A stretch of DNA of 64,000 nucleotides from Pseudomonas sp. A-RE-19 (GTDB taxonomy: Bacteria > Pseudomonadota > Gammaproteobacteria > Pseudomonadales > Pseudomonadaceae), in assembly GCF_019956555.1 (NCBI RefSeq), contig NZ_JAHBDQ010000024.1:26808-90807 (forward strand), read 5' to 3'. Shown here piece after piece: positions 31,922 to 40,225 of this stretch. Under the pieces are notes generated by a model. That model worked only from the letters and a program-made list of their open reading frames with translations. It searched no databases and had not been told where the DNA came from. Position 1 is the first letter of the stretch. Each line of letters begins with the position of its first letter. A program made the position numbers and the translations under genes.

Positions 31922-32272
31922 TCAGGCATACACCGGAGGGAGTCGGTTTGCCACTTGCCCCCAGCATCTACTGATTTCCTTGATAATGCCGCTGTCACCC
32001 ATCTTGGTCGCAAAGGTATCGCATACCGAGAGATGCTCTAACAGCCAATCATCCGTCCATCCCGCCCATTCACCAGCAATGGATCTAAGGTTTCCTTCAA
32101 GCACCGGGAAAACTTCGCCCCACAGGATGCTGTGAATTTCTTGGGGTGAATAGCCTGTTTCGAGGACTACGCGAGCGACATAGTCAAAGGTTGCGTCAGT
32201 GATCTCGGTATCGAGGAAAAACTCTGAAAGTGCTTGCCAGATCTTCAGGCGGTTTGCGTCGACAGCTTCCAT
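31922..32272 (-). CDS. DUF7079-like small protein, possible immunity protein
   Basis: 116 residues, all-helical, Trp- and Glu-rich: MEAVDANRLKIWQALSEFFL, then YSPQEIHSILWGEVFPVL near 60 and AGEWAGWTDDWLLEHL. GGGA ribosome site lies before the start. The pattern fits DUF7079, a family of small cytoplasmic proteins often found near polymorphic toxin loci. No toxin gene is adjacent. Assignment by recall of the family, moderate. Confidence 0.6.
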   Translation of the reverse strand: MEAVDANRLKIWQALSEFFLDTEITDATFDYVARVVLETGYSPQEIHSILWGEVFPVLEGNLRSIAGEWAGWTDDWLLEHLSVCDTFATKMGDSGIIKEISRCWGQVANRLPPVYA

Positions 32273-32409
32273 GCACTATCCCGAAACTTGAATGGCGCCA
32301 AGCGGCCGATGGATAGAGTAGCTTACGGAGGTTCAGACGGATAGCCGCTGGAGGCAGGGCCGTTTTCGCCCCAAGGCTGACCCTGCTCTCGCGAAACGCG
32401 GGGTCGGAG

Positions 32410-32640
32410 TTATCTGATTTGGAACAGGCGGGAGATCGCGGTTATGGCCTTGTCTCCGTCAGTTTCATAGAGACCGAACAGGCGCGTTTGGTCACTCAGA
32501 CGATGAAGCCGAAAATGGTTATAGAACGCTTGGCCTAAGCGCTGATTATCGAATGTTCCGCGTTCCCAAAGAGTTAAAAACTCTTGATACGCAACGCGCT
32601 CAATTTCCAGTCTCGGCATGCTTTCCATATACACATCCAT
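32410..32640 (-). CDS. Hypothetical small protein
   Basis: 76 residues; MPRLEIERVAYQEFLTLWE onward is an amphipathic, likely helical sequence. In-frame ATGs at 32640, 32628 and 32619 are possible; the last has GGAA just upstream. No family recognised, no signal peptide. Confidence 0.45.
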   Translation of the reverse strand: MDVYMESMPRLEIERVAYQEFLTLWERGTFDNQRLGQAFYNHFRLHRLSDQTRLFGLYETDGDKAITAISRLFQIR

Positions 32641-32837
32641 TTATGTCAGCGATGACCGAATCCTACTGACGCCGGACAGATGCGGCAATGCGCGTTTGGG
32701 GGCGATTTTTAATCATCCGAGCTGGCTTTGGAGTTTTTACACACTCTGGGCCAGTAGCTGTCGGTCGATTTCGCTATTCATCAATCTCCCGAGCGTGCGA
32801 AATTACCAGCTCTTCAATTTCTCTCAAAGGCAGCCTC

Positions 32838-33107
32838 ATGACCTCCACCCTGGCAGTGTCGGATATTTTAGGTCCATGGAGTGGCGATACCCCCACAGGA
32901 CTCATTCAGCGTTGCAGGGAGGCATGGGACACACCTCTAGAGAGTTTGAATGATCTTATGGTCGCTACTTTTTTGAATCAGAATATCGCGACGGAACACT
33001 TGCTGATTGAGGCGAAGCGCCGCATGAAAGACCAGGAACGAGATGAAACCGAGTACTTCGACGGCCAGCTTCTCGAAGCTATCGAGCGCTTGCAATCCGG
33101 GGAGTAA
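32838..33107 (+). CDS. CdiI-like contact-dependent inhibition immunity protein
   Basis: 89 residues. The layout LIQRCREAWDTPLESL (about 21-36), FLNQNIATEHLLIEAKRRM (about 43-61) and EYFDGQLLEAIERL (about 71-84) follows the CdiI_3-type immunity family (RC..R..PL..L .. QNI..E.L...A ... GDLL). Such proteins neutralise a CdiA toxin domain in the cytoplasm. There is no cdiA/cdiB or toxin fragment nearby, so it would be an orphan immunity gene. Start ATG 32838 by homology; ribosome site AAAGGCAG is weak. Confidence 0.6.
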   Translation: MTSTLAVSDILGPWSGDTPTGLIQRCREAWDTPLESLNDLMVATFLNQNIATEHLLIEAKRRMKDQERDETEYFDGQLLEAIERLQSGE

Positions 33108-33326
33108 TTCATCCCGACAATTTGTTGCGCTCGACATGGACTATCTATATTGGGTCGCTTTCTGTCTCGCGCGACTGGGAGAGAACGTCGATAGCAGCCC
33201 TTGTTGTCAGGCAATAATCGGCCAGAACGGACACATTCCTTTTATTCCCAGAAGCTACGCTGTGAGCACGTCAACGTATCCGAACCTGAGCTTCGGATCT
33301 CCGGAACAGTTTGGAGCTAACCCACT

Positions 33327-33650
33327 TTGAATGTGTTGTTCATCTGCGGCAAAAACCGCCTAGGTAGTCCGACCGCCGAGCAATTTTTTGCTGATTGGTC
33401 GGGAGTTGAGACAGCATCGGCTGGTGTCAATAACGATGCGGATGTTCCTGTAAGCCAGGAGCTTCTAGGGTGGGCCGATCTCATTTTTGTTATGGAGCAA
33501 ATCCATCGAAAGAAACTGACTGCTCGCTTCACCTCGGAGTTGGCGAATAAACGTATCATCTGTCTGAATATTTCGGATGATTACGAATACATGGCACCTG
33601 CTTTGATCAAGCTGCTGGAAGCGAGAGTCGGGCGTTATTTATCCTCCTGA
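33327..33650 (+). CDS. Low-molecular-weight phosphotyrosine phosphatase-like protein lacking P-loop Arg
   Basis: 107 residues of the short LMW-PTP family. The P-loop expected as CX5RS reads CGKNRLGSPTAE: Cys7 is kept but the catalytic Arg is Gly13. The acid region near 70-90 (WADLIFVMEQIHRKKL; later NISDDYEYM with Asp) is otherwise family-like. TTG start at 33327 with GGAG 9 bases upstream. It may be a non-catalytic phosphotyrosine binder or decaying gene. The family normally has Arg here (VCSKNRLRSPTAE type). Confidence 0.78.
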   Translation: MNVLFICGKNRLGSPTAEQFFADWSGVETASAGVNNDADVPVSQELLGWADLIFVMEQIHRKKLTARFTSELANKRIICLNISDDYEYMAPALIKLLEARVGRYLSS

Positions 33651-34198
33651 TGTTATGTCCGCCTGTGGGCCGTCTCCACCTGATCAGTCGACTGACCGCT
33701 CTCAGCCGATTCTGTTGAAAAAGTCCGGCTTGGTTTCCACGGCAGAAAAGTACGCGCCTGAGATTGAAATCCTTGCTTTCAGCAGAGGCTTCCGGAATCG
33801 GATTTTACGTAGCAGCGTGCAAAAGAGGTGTTTTCACCCACCAGTATTCGAACATTTTGGGGAAACCGACTTTTTCAACAGAATCGGCCGATTACAGTCA
33901 GTCACGAAGGGCCGCTCTCTGCCGATCATGATTACAGTGGCTCTTATGGCGTGCTATACGACTTATGTACAGAGATACCAAATACCACCGACTCCGCCTT
34001 GATTAGGTCAGCATCGAAAATCTGCTCAGCAATTGAAGCACCACGCCTAATCAGTACGGAAATACTCCCTTCGGTTCGCAGGGTGGCAAGGTCACATACT
34101 TGATGGACCTAGCCGTCTTGGTACACAATGCGGTGTCGCCGCCCTATCAGTGGTGGCCTTATCCGTTGAAAACCAATTGGTTGGATGCCACCTGTTCA
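33651..34198. other. Island right end without recognised genes, apart from MITE 2
   Basis: About 550 bp up to attR. Contains the MITE at 33704-33889; the remainder has only short frames without ribosome sites. Confidence 0.45.
33704..33889. mobile_element. MITE-like element, copy 2 (inverted relative to copy 1)
   Basis: About 186 bp with ends GCCGATTCTGTTGAAAAAG and CTTTTTCAACAGAATCGGCC. Its reverse complement aligns along the full length with 29611-29796 at roughly 70 percent by eye. The left end carries an extra base in the repeat (AGTCCGG), a sign of divergence. Confidence 0.72.
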
Positions 34199-34215
34199 TC
34201 CCTTCACCCGCTCCA
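34199..34215 (+). repeat. attR: 17-bp direct repeat of tRNA-Gly 3' end
   Basis: Exact copy of 23010-23026 (TCCCTTCACCCGCTCCA); marks the right border of the island. The original downstream flank of the tRNA gene should start at 34216. Confidence 0.85.
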
Positions 34216-34261
34216 ATCGAATTTTTGTCTCACGTCAGTTTTTGACGGGGGATGCAGGAAT

Positions 34262-34292
34262 AAAAAAACCGGCCTCGATGGCCGGTTTTTTT
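34262..34292. terminator. Intrinsic terminator, originally of the tRNA-Gly gene
   Basis: AAAAAAACCGGCC-TCGAT-GGCCGGTTTTTTT, a strong symmetrical terminator 47 bases after attR. Before island insertion it would have followed the tRNA directly. Confidence 0.88.
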
Positions 34293-34462
34293 GTGTCTGG
34301 GGTTTTGGGGGCTTGCAGTGCCCGCTTTGAATGTCTGACTCCTGTTTCCGCCCTCGTTGAGCGAATTGACTAATGGCACTTCGACACAGAATTCGTCGGA
34401 CTGCGCCAAACCCTGATGCCACCTCTCAGACCTTGACGTCGACCGACCGGCATGCTAGCGAA

Positions 34463-34471
34463 TGCTATACT
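34463..34471 (+). promoter_or_regulatory. Possible extended -10 promoter upstream of the 34591 gene
   Basis: TGCTATACT has the TG extension and a good -10 hexamer. No clear -35 at the right distance. About 120 bp before the membrane protein start. Confidence 0.35.
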
Positions 34472-34590
34472 TCCTACGAATTGCATGAAGCGTGCAACGT
34501 TCCCCACGGACACAGATACCGACTGCAAATCTCAGTTAACGGCTGCACGACAGAGGAGGTCTACAGCCAACGCGAGATGGGAGGTGTGGC

Positions 34591-35151
34591 ATGAATCGAC
34601 ACTATTACATCAGTGACAATCTCGACGATCTCGAAGCCGTTGAAAATGAACTGGAAGCCAACGGCATCAATACCGAACAAATTCATGTGCTCAGTGAAAA
34701 AGTTGCTGATGTTGAAGAACATCACCTCCACGAGGTCAACTCGTTAATGAAACAGGATGTTGTTCATTCTGGCGAGATTGGTGCGGTGGTCGGCGTGCCA
34801 CTCGCGGCGCTGGTCCTTGGCGGCGCCTATTGGCTGGGCTGGACCGAATCCGCCGCTGGCTGGATGCCTTTTATCTTTCTGGCCATTGTTATATTCGGCT
34901 TCTGCATCTGGGAAGGCGGCTTTTTTGGTATCCAGGTACCGAACGCTCACTTCCGCAGTTTTAAACAGATGGTAGAAGATGGAAAACACATCTTCTTCGT
35001 GGATGTTGAACCGGATCAGGAACCGGTATTGGACCGGGTAATCGAACATCATCCAAAGCTGACGATCGCCGGTACGGGAACGGCAGCCCCCCACTGGACA
35101 GTAGCCTGGCAGCACAAATGGCATCAGTTCAAGCGAGTGATATCGGGTTAG
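34591..35151 (+). CDS. Two-helix membrane protein (often labelled NAD/FAD-utilizing enzyme)
   Basis: 186 residues. N-terminal ferredoxin-like cytoplasmic part (1-60, YYISDNLDDLEAVENELEANG), two membrane helices around 65-85 (VVGVPLAALVLGGAYWLGW) and 92-110, then a second cytoplasmic part with HIFFVDVEPDQEPVLDRVI. This matches DUF1269-like/glycine-zipper membrane proteins. GGGAGG ribosome site lies 9 bases before the ATG. The enzyme label used in databases has no support in the sequence. Confidence 0.72.
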   Translation: MNRHYYISDNLDDLEAVENELEANGINTEQIHVLSEKVADVEEHHLHEVNSLMKQDVVHSGEIGAVVGVPLAALVLGGAYWLGWTESAAGWMPFIFLAIVIFGFCIWEGGFFGIQVPNAHFRSFKQMVEDGKHIFFVDVEPDQEPVLDRVIEHHPKLTIAGTGTAAPHWTVAWQHKWHQFKRVISG

Positions 35152-35181
35152 CCCCTGTCGACTCAGGTCACCGGAAGCTGC

Positions 35182-35541
35182 TTATTGGCCTTGGCCGAAG
35201 AAAATGACCCGGCTGAGGAAAACATAGTCCGCCTCGGTGGCCATGAGTCCGACGAGCACCAGCAAACACAAAGGTGGCACCAATATGGCGTAGACCATGG
35301 CCAACCGTTCCCAGGCCATATGCATGAAGATGGAGACAATCAAACCTGCCTTCAACAACATGAAAGTGATAATCAGGGACCACCGAAGGTAGCCATGGAA
35401 ATGGAAATAGTCGACAAGGTACGACATCGTGCTGAGGACGAATAACAGCCCCCAAATTTTAAGGTACAAACTGATTGGATGTTGCTGACCCTGAGCATGT
35501 GCCATCACCTGTGCTCCTCTACCATAAATAGAAGAAAGCAA
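35182..35541 (-). CDS. Cytochrome c oxidase subunit IV family protein
   Basis: 119 residues with three membrane helices (about 28-48, 55-76, 83-105) typical of the prokaryotic COX4 family; it helps stabilise the oxidase. Overlaps the upstream subunit III gene by 23 bases, so translation is coupled, although internal starts (Met near residue 8) would reduce the overlap. Last gene of the oxidase operon. Confidence 0.87.
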   Translation of the reverse strand: MLSSIYGRGAQVMAHAQGQQHPISLYLKIWGLLFVLSTMSYLVDYFHFHGYLRWSLIITFMLLKAGLIVSIFMHMAWERLAMVYAILVPPLCLLVLVGLMATEADYVFLSRVIFFGQGQ

Positions 35542-36232
35542 AAATAAACACCCACACCAAATCCACGAAGTGCCAGTAAAGCCCGGCTATCTCGACGTTC
35601 TGATAGTTTCCGGAGCGCTCATAATCGCCCCGCATTACTTTCAACGCCACAATGCTGAGGTAGATGGCGCCGATTGACACATGCAATCCGTGGAAACCGG
35701 TAATCATGAAAAAGCTGGCACCAAATTGCGCCGCCCCCATGGGATTCCCCCAGGGACGCACCCCTTCTGCAATGAGCTTGCTCCATTCAAATGCCTGCAT
35801 GCTGACGAAGGTCACACCCAAGGCAGCGGTCACCAGCATCAGGGCTGTGGTTTTCGCGCGATCACGGCGATAGGCGAAATTAACGGCCATGGCCATGGTG
35901 CCACTGCTGCTGATCAGCACAAAGGTCATGATGGCGATCAGAATAAGTGGGATTTCTCTACCGCCGATCGTCAATGCGAACACTTCACTGGGGTTCGGCC
36001 AGGCGGTGGTGATGGTCATGCGTACCGACATGTAGCCGGTTAAAAAACAGGTGAATATAAACGTATCGCTGAGCAGGAATATCCACATCATCGCCTTGCC
36101 CCAGGGGACCTGCTTGAAGGCCTCTCTATCCGAGGACCAGTCGCTGGCGATGCCCTGCCATCCCGGTGCAGGCGGCAAGTCTGGTGGATTGGATGAACTG
36201 GACTCGCTTGGGGCAAGTGGGTGCGATGCCAT
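35519..36232 (-). CDS. Cytochrome c oxidase subunit III
   Basis: 237 residues. N-terminal Pro/Ser-rich segment (1-35), then five helices. Family motifs: WGKAMMWIFLLSDTFIFTCF (about 44-63), ITGFHGLHVSIGAIYL (about 167-182) and GLYWHFVDLVWVFIFAFFYLW at the C-terminus with the conserved His. Membrane-embedded, stabilises subunit I. Six bases separate it from the preceding subunit III-like gene. Confidence 0.9.
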   Translation of the reverse strand: MASHPLAPSESSSSNPPDLPPAPGWQGIASDWSSDREAFKQVPWGKAMMWIFLLSDTFIFTCFLTGYMSVRMTITTAWPNPSEVFALTIGGREIPLILIAIMTFVLISSSGTMAMAVNFAYRRDRAKTTALMLVTAALGVTFVSMQAFEWSKLIAEGVRPWGNPMGAAQFGASFFMITGFHGLHVSIGAIYLSIVALKVMRGDYERSGNYQNVEIAGLYWHFVDLVWVFIFAFFYLW

Positions 36233-36238
36233 GGCTTT

Positions 36239-36931
36239 TCACCTCAGGCCGCAGAGTCTGGCGATGGCTTCATAGGTTTGCGGCGTGCTGGCCAGCAAAG
36301 CGAATAGCACGAACCAAAGACCCAGTAAGTAATGCCAATAGGTGGTACAGAGCTCTATGTTGACGCTGAGTTGCGGCAACGGCACGCGATGCAGGAATTT
36401 AGCGACGATGATGCCCCAGGCTATCAGCCCGCCCAGCAGGTGGAGCCCATGCATGCCGGTCAACAGGTAGAAGAAACTGTTGGCCGGATTGCTGGCGACA
36501 AAGTAGCCCCAGGCGACAAACTGCTGCCAGACCCAGAGTTGCCCCACCAGAAAGGCAATGGCAAATACGCCCCCCAATGCAAAACCAATGACCGTTGCAC
36601 CCAGTCGAGCACGCCGGGCGGCCATACGCGCCCCCTGCAGTGCGACGCAACTCAATACCAGAAAAGCCGAATTCAGCCATAGCTGCCAGAGATTGGCTAA
36701 CGGCGCCAAGGGCTCTGTCAGGGGTAGCCAGTCGGTCATTTGTGAACGGGCGATAAAGGCGATCAGGAAAAGAAAGAATAACGAGCTCACCACGCCCAGA
36801 AACAGACGCAGGCCCACTCTTGCGATTAGGCGTCTATCGGCACCCTCGCTGGCCTGAATACCCCCAGGGTCGCGACTCCAACTGCCGCCGGGATCAGCGC
36901 CGTCGGCGTTTCTCAATAGCAGCCTTTTCAT
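36239..36931 (-). CDS. Second heme-copper oxidase subunit III-like protein
   Basis: 230 residues, five to six helices. Contains LTGMHGLHLLGGLIAWGII (about 149-167) and a C-terminal ELCTTYWHYLLGLWFVLFAL, the two subunit III signatures, but its N-terminus has neither the usual loop nor much similarity to the other copy. Overlaps the subunit I gene by four bases. Many bacterial operons of this kind carry two subunit III genes. Its separate role is not known. Confidence 0.85.
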   Translation of the reverse strand: MKRLLLRNADGADPGGSWSRDPGGIQASEGADRRLIARVGLRLFLGVVSSLFFLFLIAFIARSQMTDWLPLTEPLAPLANLWQLWLNSAFLVLSCVALQGARMAARRARLGATVIGFALGGVFAIAFLVGQLWVWQQFVAWGYFVASNPANSFFYLLTGMHGLHLLGGLIAWGIIVAKFLHRVPLPQLSVNIELCTTYWHYLLGLWFVLFALLASTPQTYEAIARLCGLR

Positions 36932-38703
36932 GTTTTAACGTCCGCTATCTTGGTTCCGGCGCTCAGTTGCCGCATCTGCTCCAGCTCCTCGGCGGAGACG
37001 GTTTGCGGAACGAAATCCTGTTCTATCCCCGGCACACTGTAGTCATAGGCCCAGCGATGCACGACCGGTAGCTTCGCTCCCCAGTTACCGTGAATCGGCG
37101 GGGTGTTCGGCGTTTGCCATTCCAGGCTGGCCGCGCCCCAGGGATTACTGCCTGCGGGCTTGCCCTTGAATGCACTCCAGGCCAGGTTGAACAGGAACAG
37201 CAGCTGGGAAACGCCAACGGTCAATGCGACCACCGTAATGAAGGCATTCAAATCCTGCGCCGACTGCGGGATGAACGCGTAGTTTTCATAGGCGTAATAG
37301 CGGCGTGGCATGCCCTGGAATCCCAGGTAATGCATGGGGAAGAAGATGGCGTAGGTGCCCAGAAAGGTAATCCAGAAATGCAGCTTGCCCAGGGTGTCGT
37401 TCAACATGCGCCCGGTGACTTTCGGGAACCAATGATAAATTCCGCCGAACACCACCAGTACCGGTGCGACCCCCATGACCATATGAAAATGGGCGACGAC
37501 GAAATAGGTGTCCGAGAGCGGAATATCCACGATCACATTGCCGAGAAACAACCCGGTCAGACCGCCGACCAGGAAGGTGACGATAAAGGCCAGCGCAAAC
37601 AGCATCGGCACGGTCAGATGGATGTCGCCGCGCCACAGGGTCAGCACCCAGTTGTAGACTTTCAGTGCGGTCGGCACCGCGATGATCAAGGTGGTGGTCG
37701 CGAAGAAAAAGCCAAAGTACGGGTTCATTCCGCTGACATACATATGGTGCGCCCAGACCACAAAGCTGAGTACGCCAATCGCAATAATGGCCCACACCAT
37801 CATTCGGTAGCCGAAGATATTTTTACGCGCATGCGTGCTGATCAAGTCGGAGACCAGACCAAACGCAGGGAGAGCAACGATGTAGACCTCCGGGTGGCCG
37901 AAGAACCAGAACAGGTGCTGGAATAATATTGGGCTGCCACCCTGGTGATCGAGCGACTGCCCCAACGAGACCATCGCCGGCATAAAGAAGCTGGTGCCCA
38001 ACAGCTTGTCAAACAGCATCATGACCGCACTGACAAACAACGCCGGGAAGGCCAGCAAGGCCATGATCGAGGCCATGAAGATTCCCCATACGGAGAGCGG
38101 CATGCGAAACAATGTCATGCCGTGCGTGCGCGCCTGCAAAACTGTGGTGACGTAGTTCAAACCGCCCATGGTGGCGGCGACAATAAAAATCGCCAGTGAG
38201 ACGAGCATCAGGACGATGCCCCATTGGACCCCCGGTGTCCCCTGAGAAATGGACTGTGGCGGATAGAGCGTCCAGCCCGCACCGGTGGGGCCGCCAGGGA
38301 CAAAGAAACTGGAGAGCAACACCACTACCGCTAGCAGGTAGAACCAGTAACTCAGCATGTTGACATAGGGGAAGACCATGTCGCGGGCGCCCACCATCAG
38401 TGGGATCAGATAGTTGCCGAAGCCACCCAGAAACAAAGCCGTCAGCAAGTAAATGACCATGATCATGCCGTGCATGGTCATCGCCTGATAGTAAGTACTG
38501 GCGTCCATGAACGCCAAAGTGCCGGGGAAGCCAATCTGTATGCGCATCAAGCCGGACAACACCACGGCGATAACGCCCACGAATAAAGCCGTCAAGGAAT
38601 ATTGAATGGCGATGACCTTGTGGTCCTGACTCCAGATATATTTGGTCAGGAAACTTTTGGGTTCGTGCAGTGCTTCTGTTTCGGCTTGCTCCGCATAGGC
38701 CAT
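36928..38703 (-). CDS. ctaD: Cytochrome c oxidase subunit I
   Basis: Catalytic subunit with heme a and heme a3-CuB, 591 residues, twelve helices. Ligands visible: His78 in TMHGMIMV (heme a), WFFGHPEVYIVALP (CuB His, the Tyr cross-linked to it and the D-channel Glu), VWAHHMYVSG (two CuB His) and VVAHFHMVMG (heme a3 and heme a His). The Glu of the FGHPEVY motif marks an A1-type proton-pumping oxidase. Start 38703 (MAYAEQ) is preferred over the longer frame because of an AGGATG-type site upstream and family length. Confidence 0.95.
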   Translation of the reverse strand: MAYAEQAETEALHEPKSFLTKYIWSQDHKVIAIQYSLTALFVGVIAVVLSGLMRIQIGFPGTLAFMDASTYYQAMTMHGMIMVIYLLTALFLGGFGNYLIPLMVGARDMVFPYVNMLSYWFYLLAVVVLLSSFFVPGGPTGAGWTLYPPQSISQGTPGVQWGIVLMLVSLAIFIVAATMGGLNYVTTVLQARTHGMTLFRMPLSVWGIFMASIMALLAFPALFVSAVMMLFDKLLGTSFFMPAMVSLGQSLDHQGGSPILFQHLFWFFGHPEVYIVALPAFGLVSDLISTHARKNIFGYRMMVWAIIAIGVLSFVVWAHHMYVSGMNPYFGFFFATTTLIIAVPTALKVYNWVLTLWRGDIHLTVPMLFALAFIVTFLVGGLTGLFLGNVIVDIPLSDTYFVVAHFHMVMGVAPVLVVFGGIYHWFPKVTGRMLNDTLGKLHFWITFLGTYAIFFPMHYLGFQGMPRRYYAYENYAFIPQSAQDLNAFITVVALTVGVSQLLFLFNLAWSAFKGKPAGSNPWGAASLEWQTPNTPPIHGNWGAKLPVVHRWAYDYSVPGIEQDFVPQTVSAEELEQMRQLSAGTKIADVKT

Positions 38704-38752
38704 CACGTCATCCTCCTGTCGAAGTTTCGGTGCATTCCTGGCTGCTTTACGG

Positions 38753-40225
38753 CTACTTCCCTGGCTCCGCCTTGCTCGCATCAGCGTCGGCATTCGCTTT
38801 GGATTTGATAAAAGCGATCAGTGCGTTCAACTCCTTATCATTCGGAGAAAAGGCCGGCATGACGGCTGCATAGCCTTTGACGATTTTGGCGCCGGGATTA
38901 AGAACCGAATCCTTTATATAGCCCTCATCGACCTTGATACTCGTACCATCGGCAAGGGTTTCTGTCTTGCCATACAGACCCTGCCAGCTGGGGCCGACGC
39001 CCTTGCTGCCATCGACACTGTGGCAGGCCAGACAGCCGAGCGACTGGGCCAGACGCTGTCCCTGCGCCGCCAAGTCGTCACCCGGGCCCGGCGCTTCGCT
39101 GGCAGAAGGTTCATTGTCTTGCCGCGCAGCACCCAGCGATTTGATCAGGGCGACGAGTGCACCCAGTTCATCGTCATTGAGAGTATAGGTCACCATGACC
39201 GGCGGGTAGCCCTGTACCAGTCGGGCCTTCGGATCGAGGATCGACTCTTTCAGGTAGGCCTCATCGACCAGCACACTGGTGCCATCGGCAAGCTGTTCTG
39301 TCCGGCCGTACAGCCCCTTCCATCCCGGGCCGAGACTGGCACTGCCATCCTGGCTATGGCAGGCATTGCAGCCAAGCTTTTCGACCAACTGGCGGCCTTT
39401 TTCCAGCACGCTGTCCCGACTGGGCTTGGTCGCTGTCGTTAATGTCTGCGCAAAAGTCGGTTGGCTGTTCAGCCATTGATCGAAGGCGTCCTGCTCCTCA
39501 ACGATCATATGGCCGCGCATGTTGTAATGACCTACGCCACAATATTCAGCACAAAGGACTTCATACTTCCCGGTTTTAGTCGGCGTAAACCAAAAGTACG
39601 ACACCATCCCTGGCACCATGTCCATCTTGCTGCGCATTTGTGGCACATAGAAATCGTGAAGTACATCTTTAGAGCGCAGTAAAACTTTTACCGGCTTATC
39701 GAGCGGAAGGCGAACTTCATTGTTTAATACAAGTACATCGTCTTGCCCAACAGGATCCTTGGGGTCAAGGCCGAAGGGATTGGTGGAATCAACAAACTTG
39801 ATATCCGACTTACCCAACTTCCCGTCCTGGCCGGGAAAGCGAAAGGCCCACTGCCACTGCTGGGCGACTACTTCAAGTTCATAAGCATTTTTCGGCACCC
39901 GGATGAAATCATTGTAAACAACCAGACCTGGCGCCAACATGGCGGCAATACCTACCGAAGTCACGATAATCAACCATGTTTCCAACTTTTTACTTTCTGG
40001 CTGGTAGTGCGCCCTGGAACCCTCCTTGTGACGATAACGCATCACGGCTATCGCCATGAATACCGTGACGGCGATGAAAAATATTCCGCTAATGATCAGG
40101 GTGATGAACAGGGTGGTGTCGATTGATCCCCAGTTGGAAGCTGCCGGTGTCGCATGCCAGGGCGCCAGGATATTGAACAGCACTGATGCAATAACGATTA
40201 GTATCAAGATAATTGCTATTGCCAT
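38753..40225 (-). CDS. Cytochrome c oxidase subunit II fused to two cytochrome c domains
   Basis: 490 residues. Three hydrophobic helices (about 1-24, 35-58, 83-106; the first is extra), then the CuA cupredoxin domain with VLHDFYVPQM and CAEYCGVGHYNM, carrying all CuA ligands. Two class I cytochrome c domains follow, with CNACH near residue 286 and CLACH near 397. This makes a ccaa3-type enzyme that can take electrons from soluble donors through its own hemes. First gene of a five-gene operon transcribed leftward. Confidence 0.93.
   Translation of the reverse strand: MAIAIILILIVIASVLFNILAPWHATPAASNWGSIDTTLFITLIISGIFFIAVTVFMAIAVMRYRHKEGSRAHYQPESKKLETWLIIVTSVGIAAMLAPGLVVYNDFIRVPKNAYELEVVAQQWQWAFRFPGQDGKLGKSDIKFVDSTNPFGLDPKDPVGQDDVLVLNNEVRLPLDKPVKVLLRSKDVLHDFYVPQMRSKMDMVPGMVSYFWFTPTKTGKYEVLCAEYCGVGHYNMRGHMIVEEQDAFDQWLNSQPTFAQTLTTATKPSRDSVLEKGRQLVEKLGCNACHSQDGSASLGPGWKGLYGRTEQLADGTSVLVDEAYLKESILDPKARLVQGYPPVMVTYTLNDDELGALVALIKSLGAARQDNEPSASEAPGPGDDLAAQGQRLAQSLGCLACHSVDGSKGVGPSWQGLYGKTETLADGTSIKVDEGYIKDSVLNPGAKIVKGYAAVMPAFSPNDKELNALIAFIKSKANADADASKAEPGK

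Larger units (their letters stand above)
23010..34215 (+). mobile_element. 11.2-kb genomic island integrated in tRNA-Gly(CCC)
   Basis: Bounded by attL and attR copies of the tRNA end, with a tyrosine integrase as first gene next to attL. Contains further recombinase genes, MITEs, DUF6124 genes and many small unrelated genes on both strands with long gaps, unlike the compact neighbours. No conjugation, capsid or replication-initiation genes of a complete phage or ICE were seen, so it is probably mobilised in trans or decayed. After attR a tRNA-type terminator and chromosomal genes resume. Confidence 0.85.

Noticed and set aside
33136..33330. Small frame between the CdiI-like and phosphatase-like genes
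   Set aside because: No ribosome site and low-complexity C-terminus; not supported.
34373..34594. 73-residue frame overlapping the start of the 34591 membrane protein
   Set aside because: Contains a likely extended -10 element of the next gene and no good ribosome site; composition is not protein-like.
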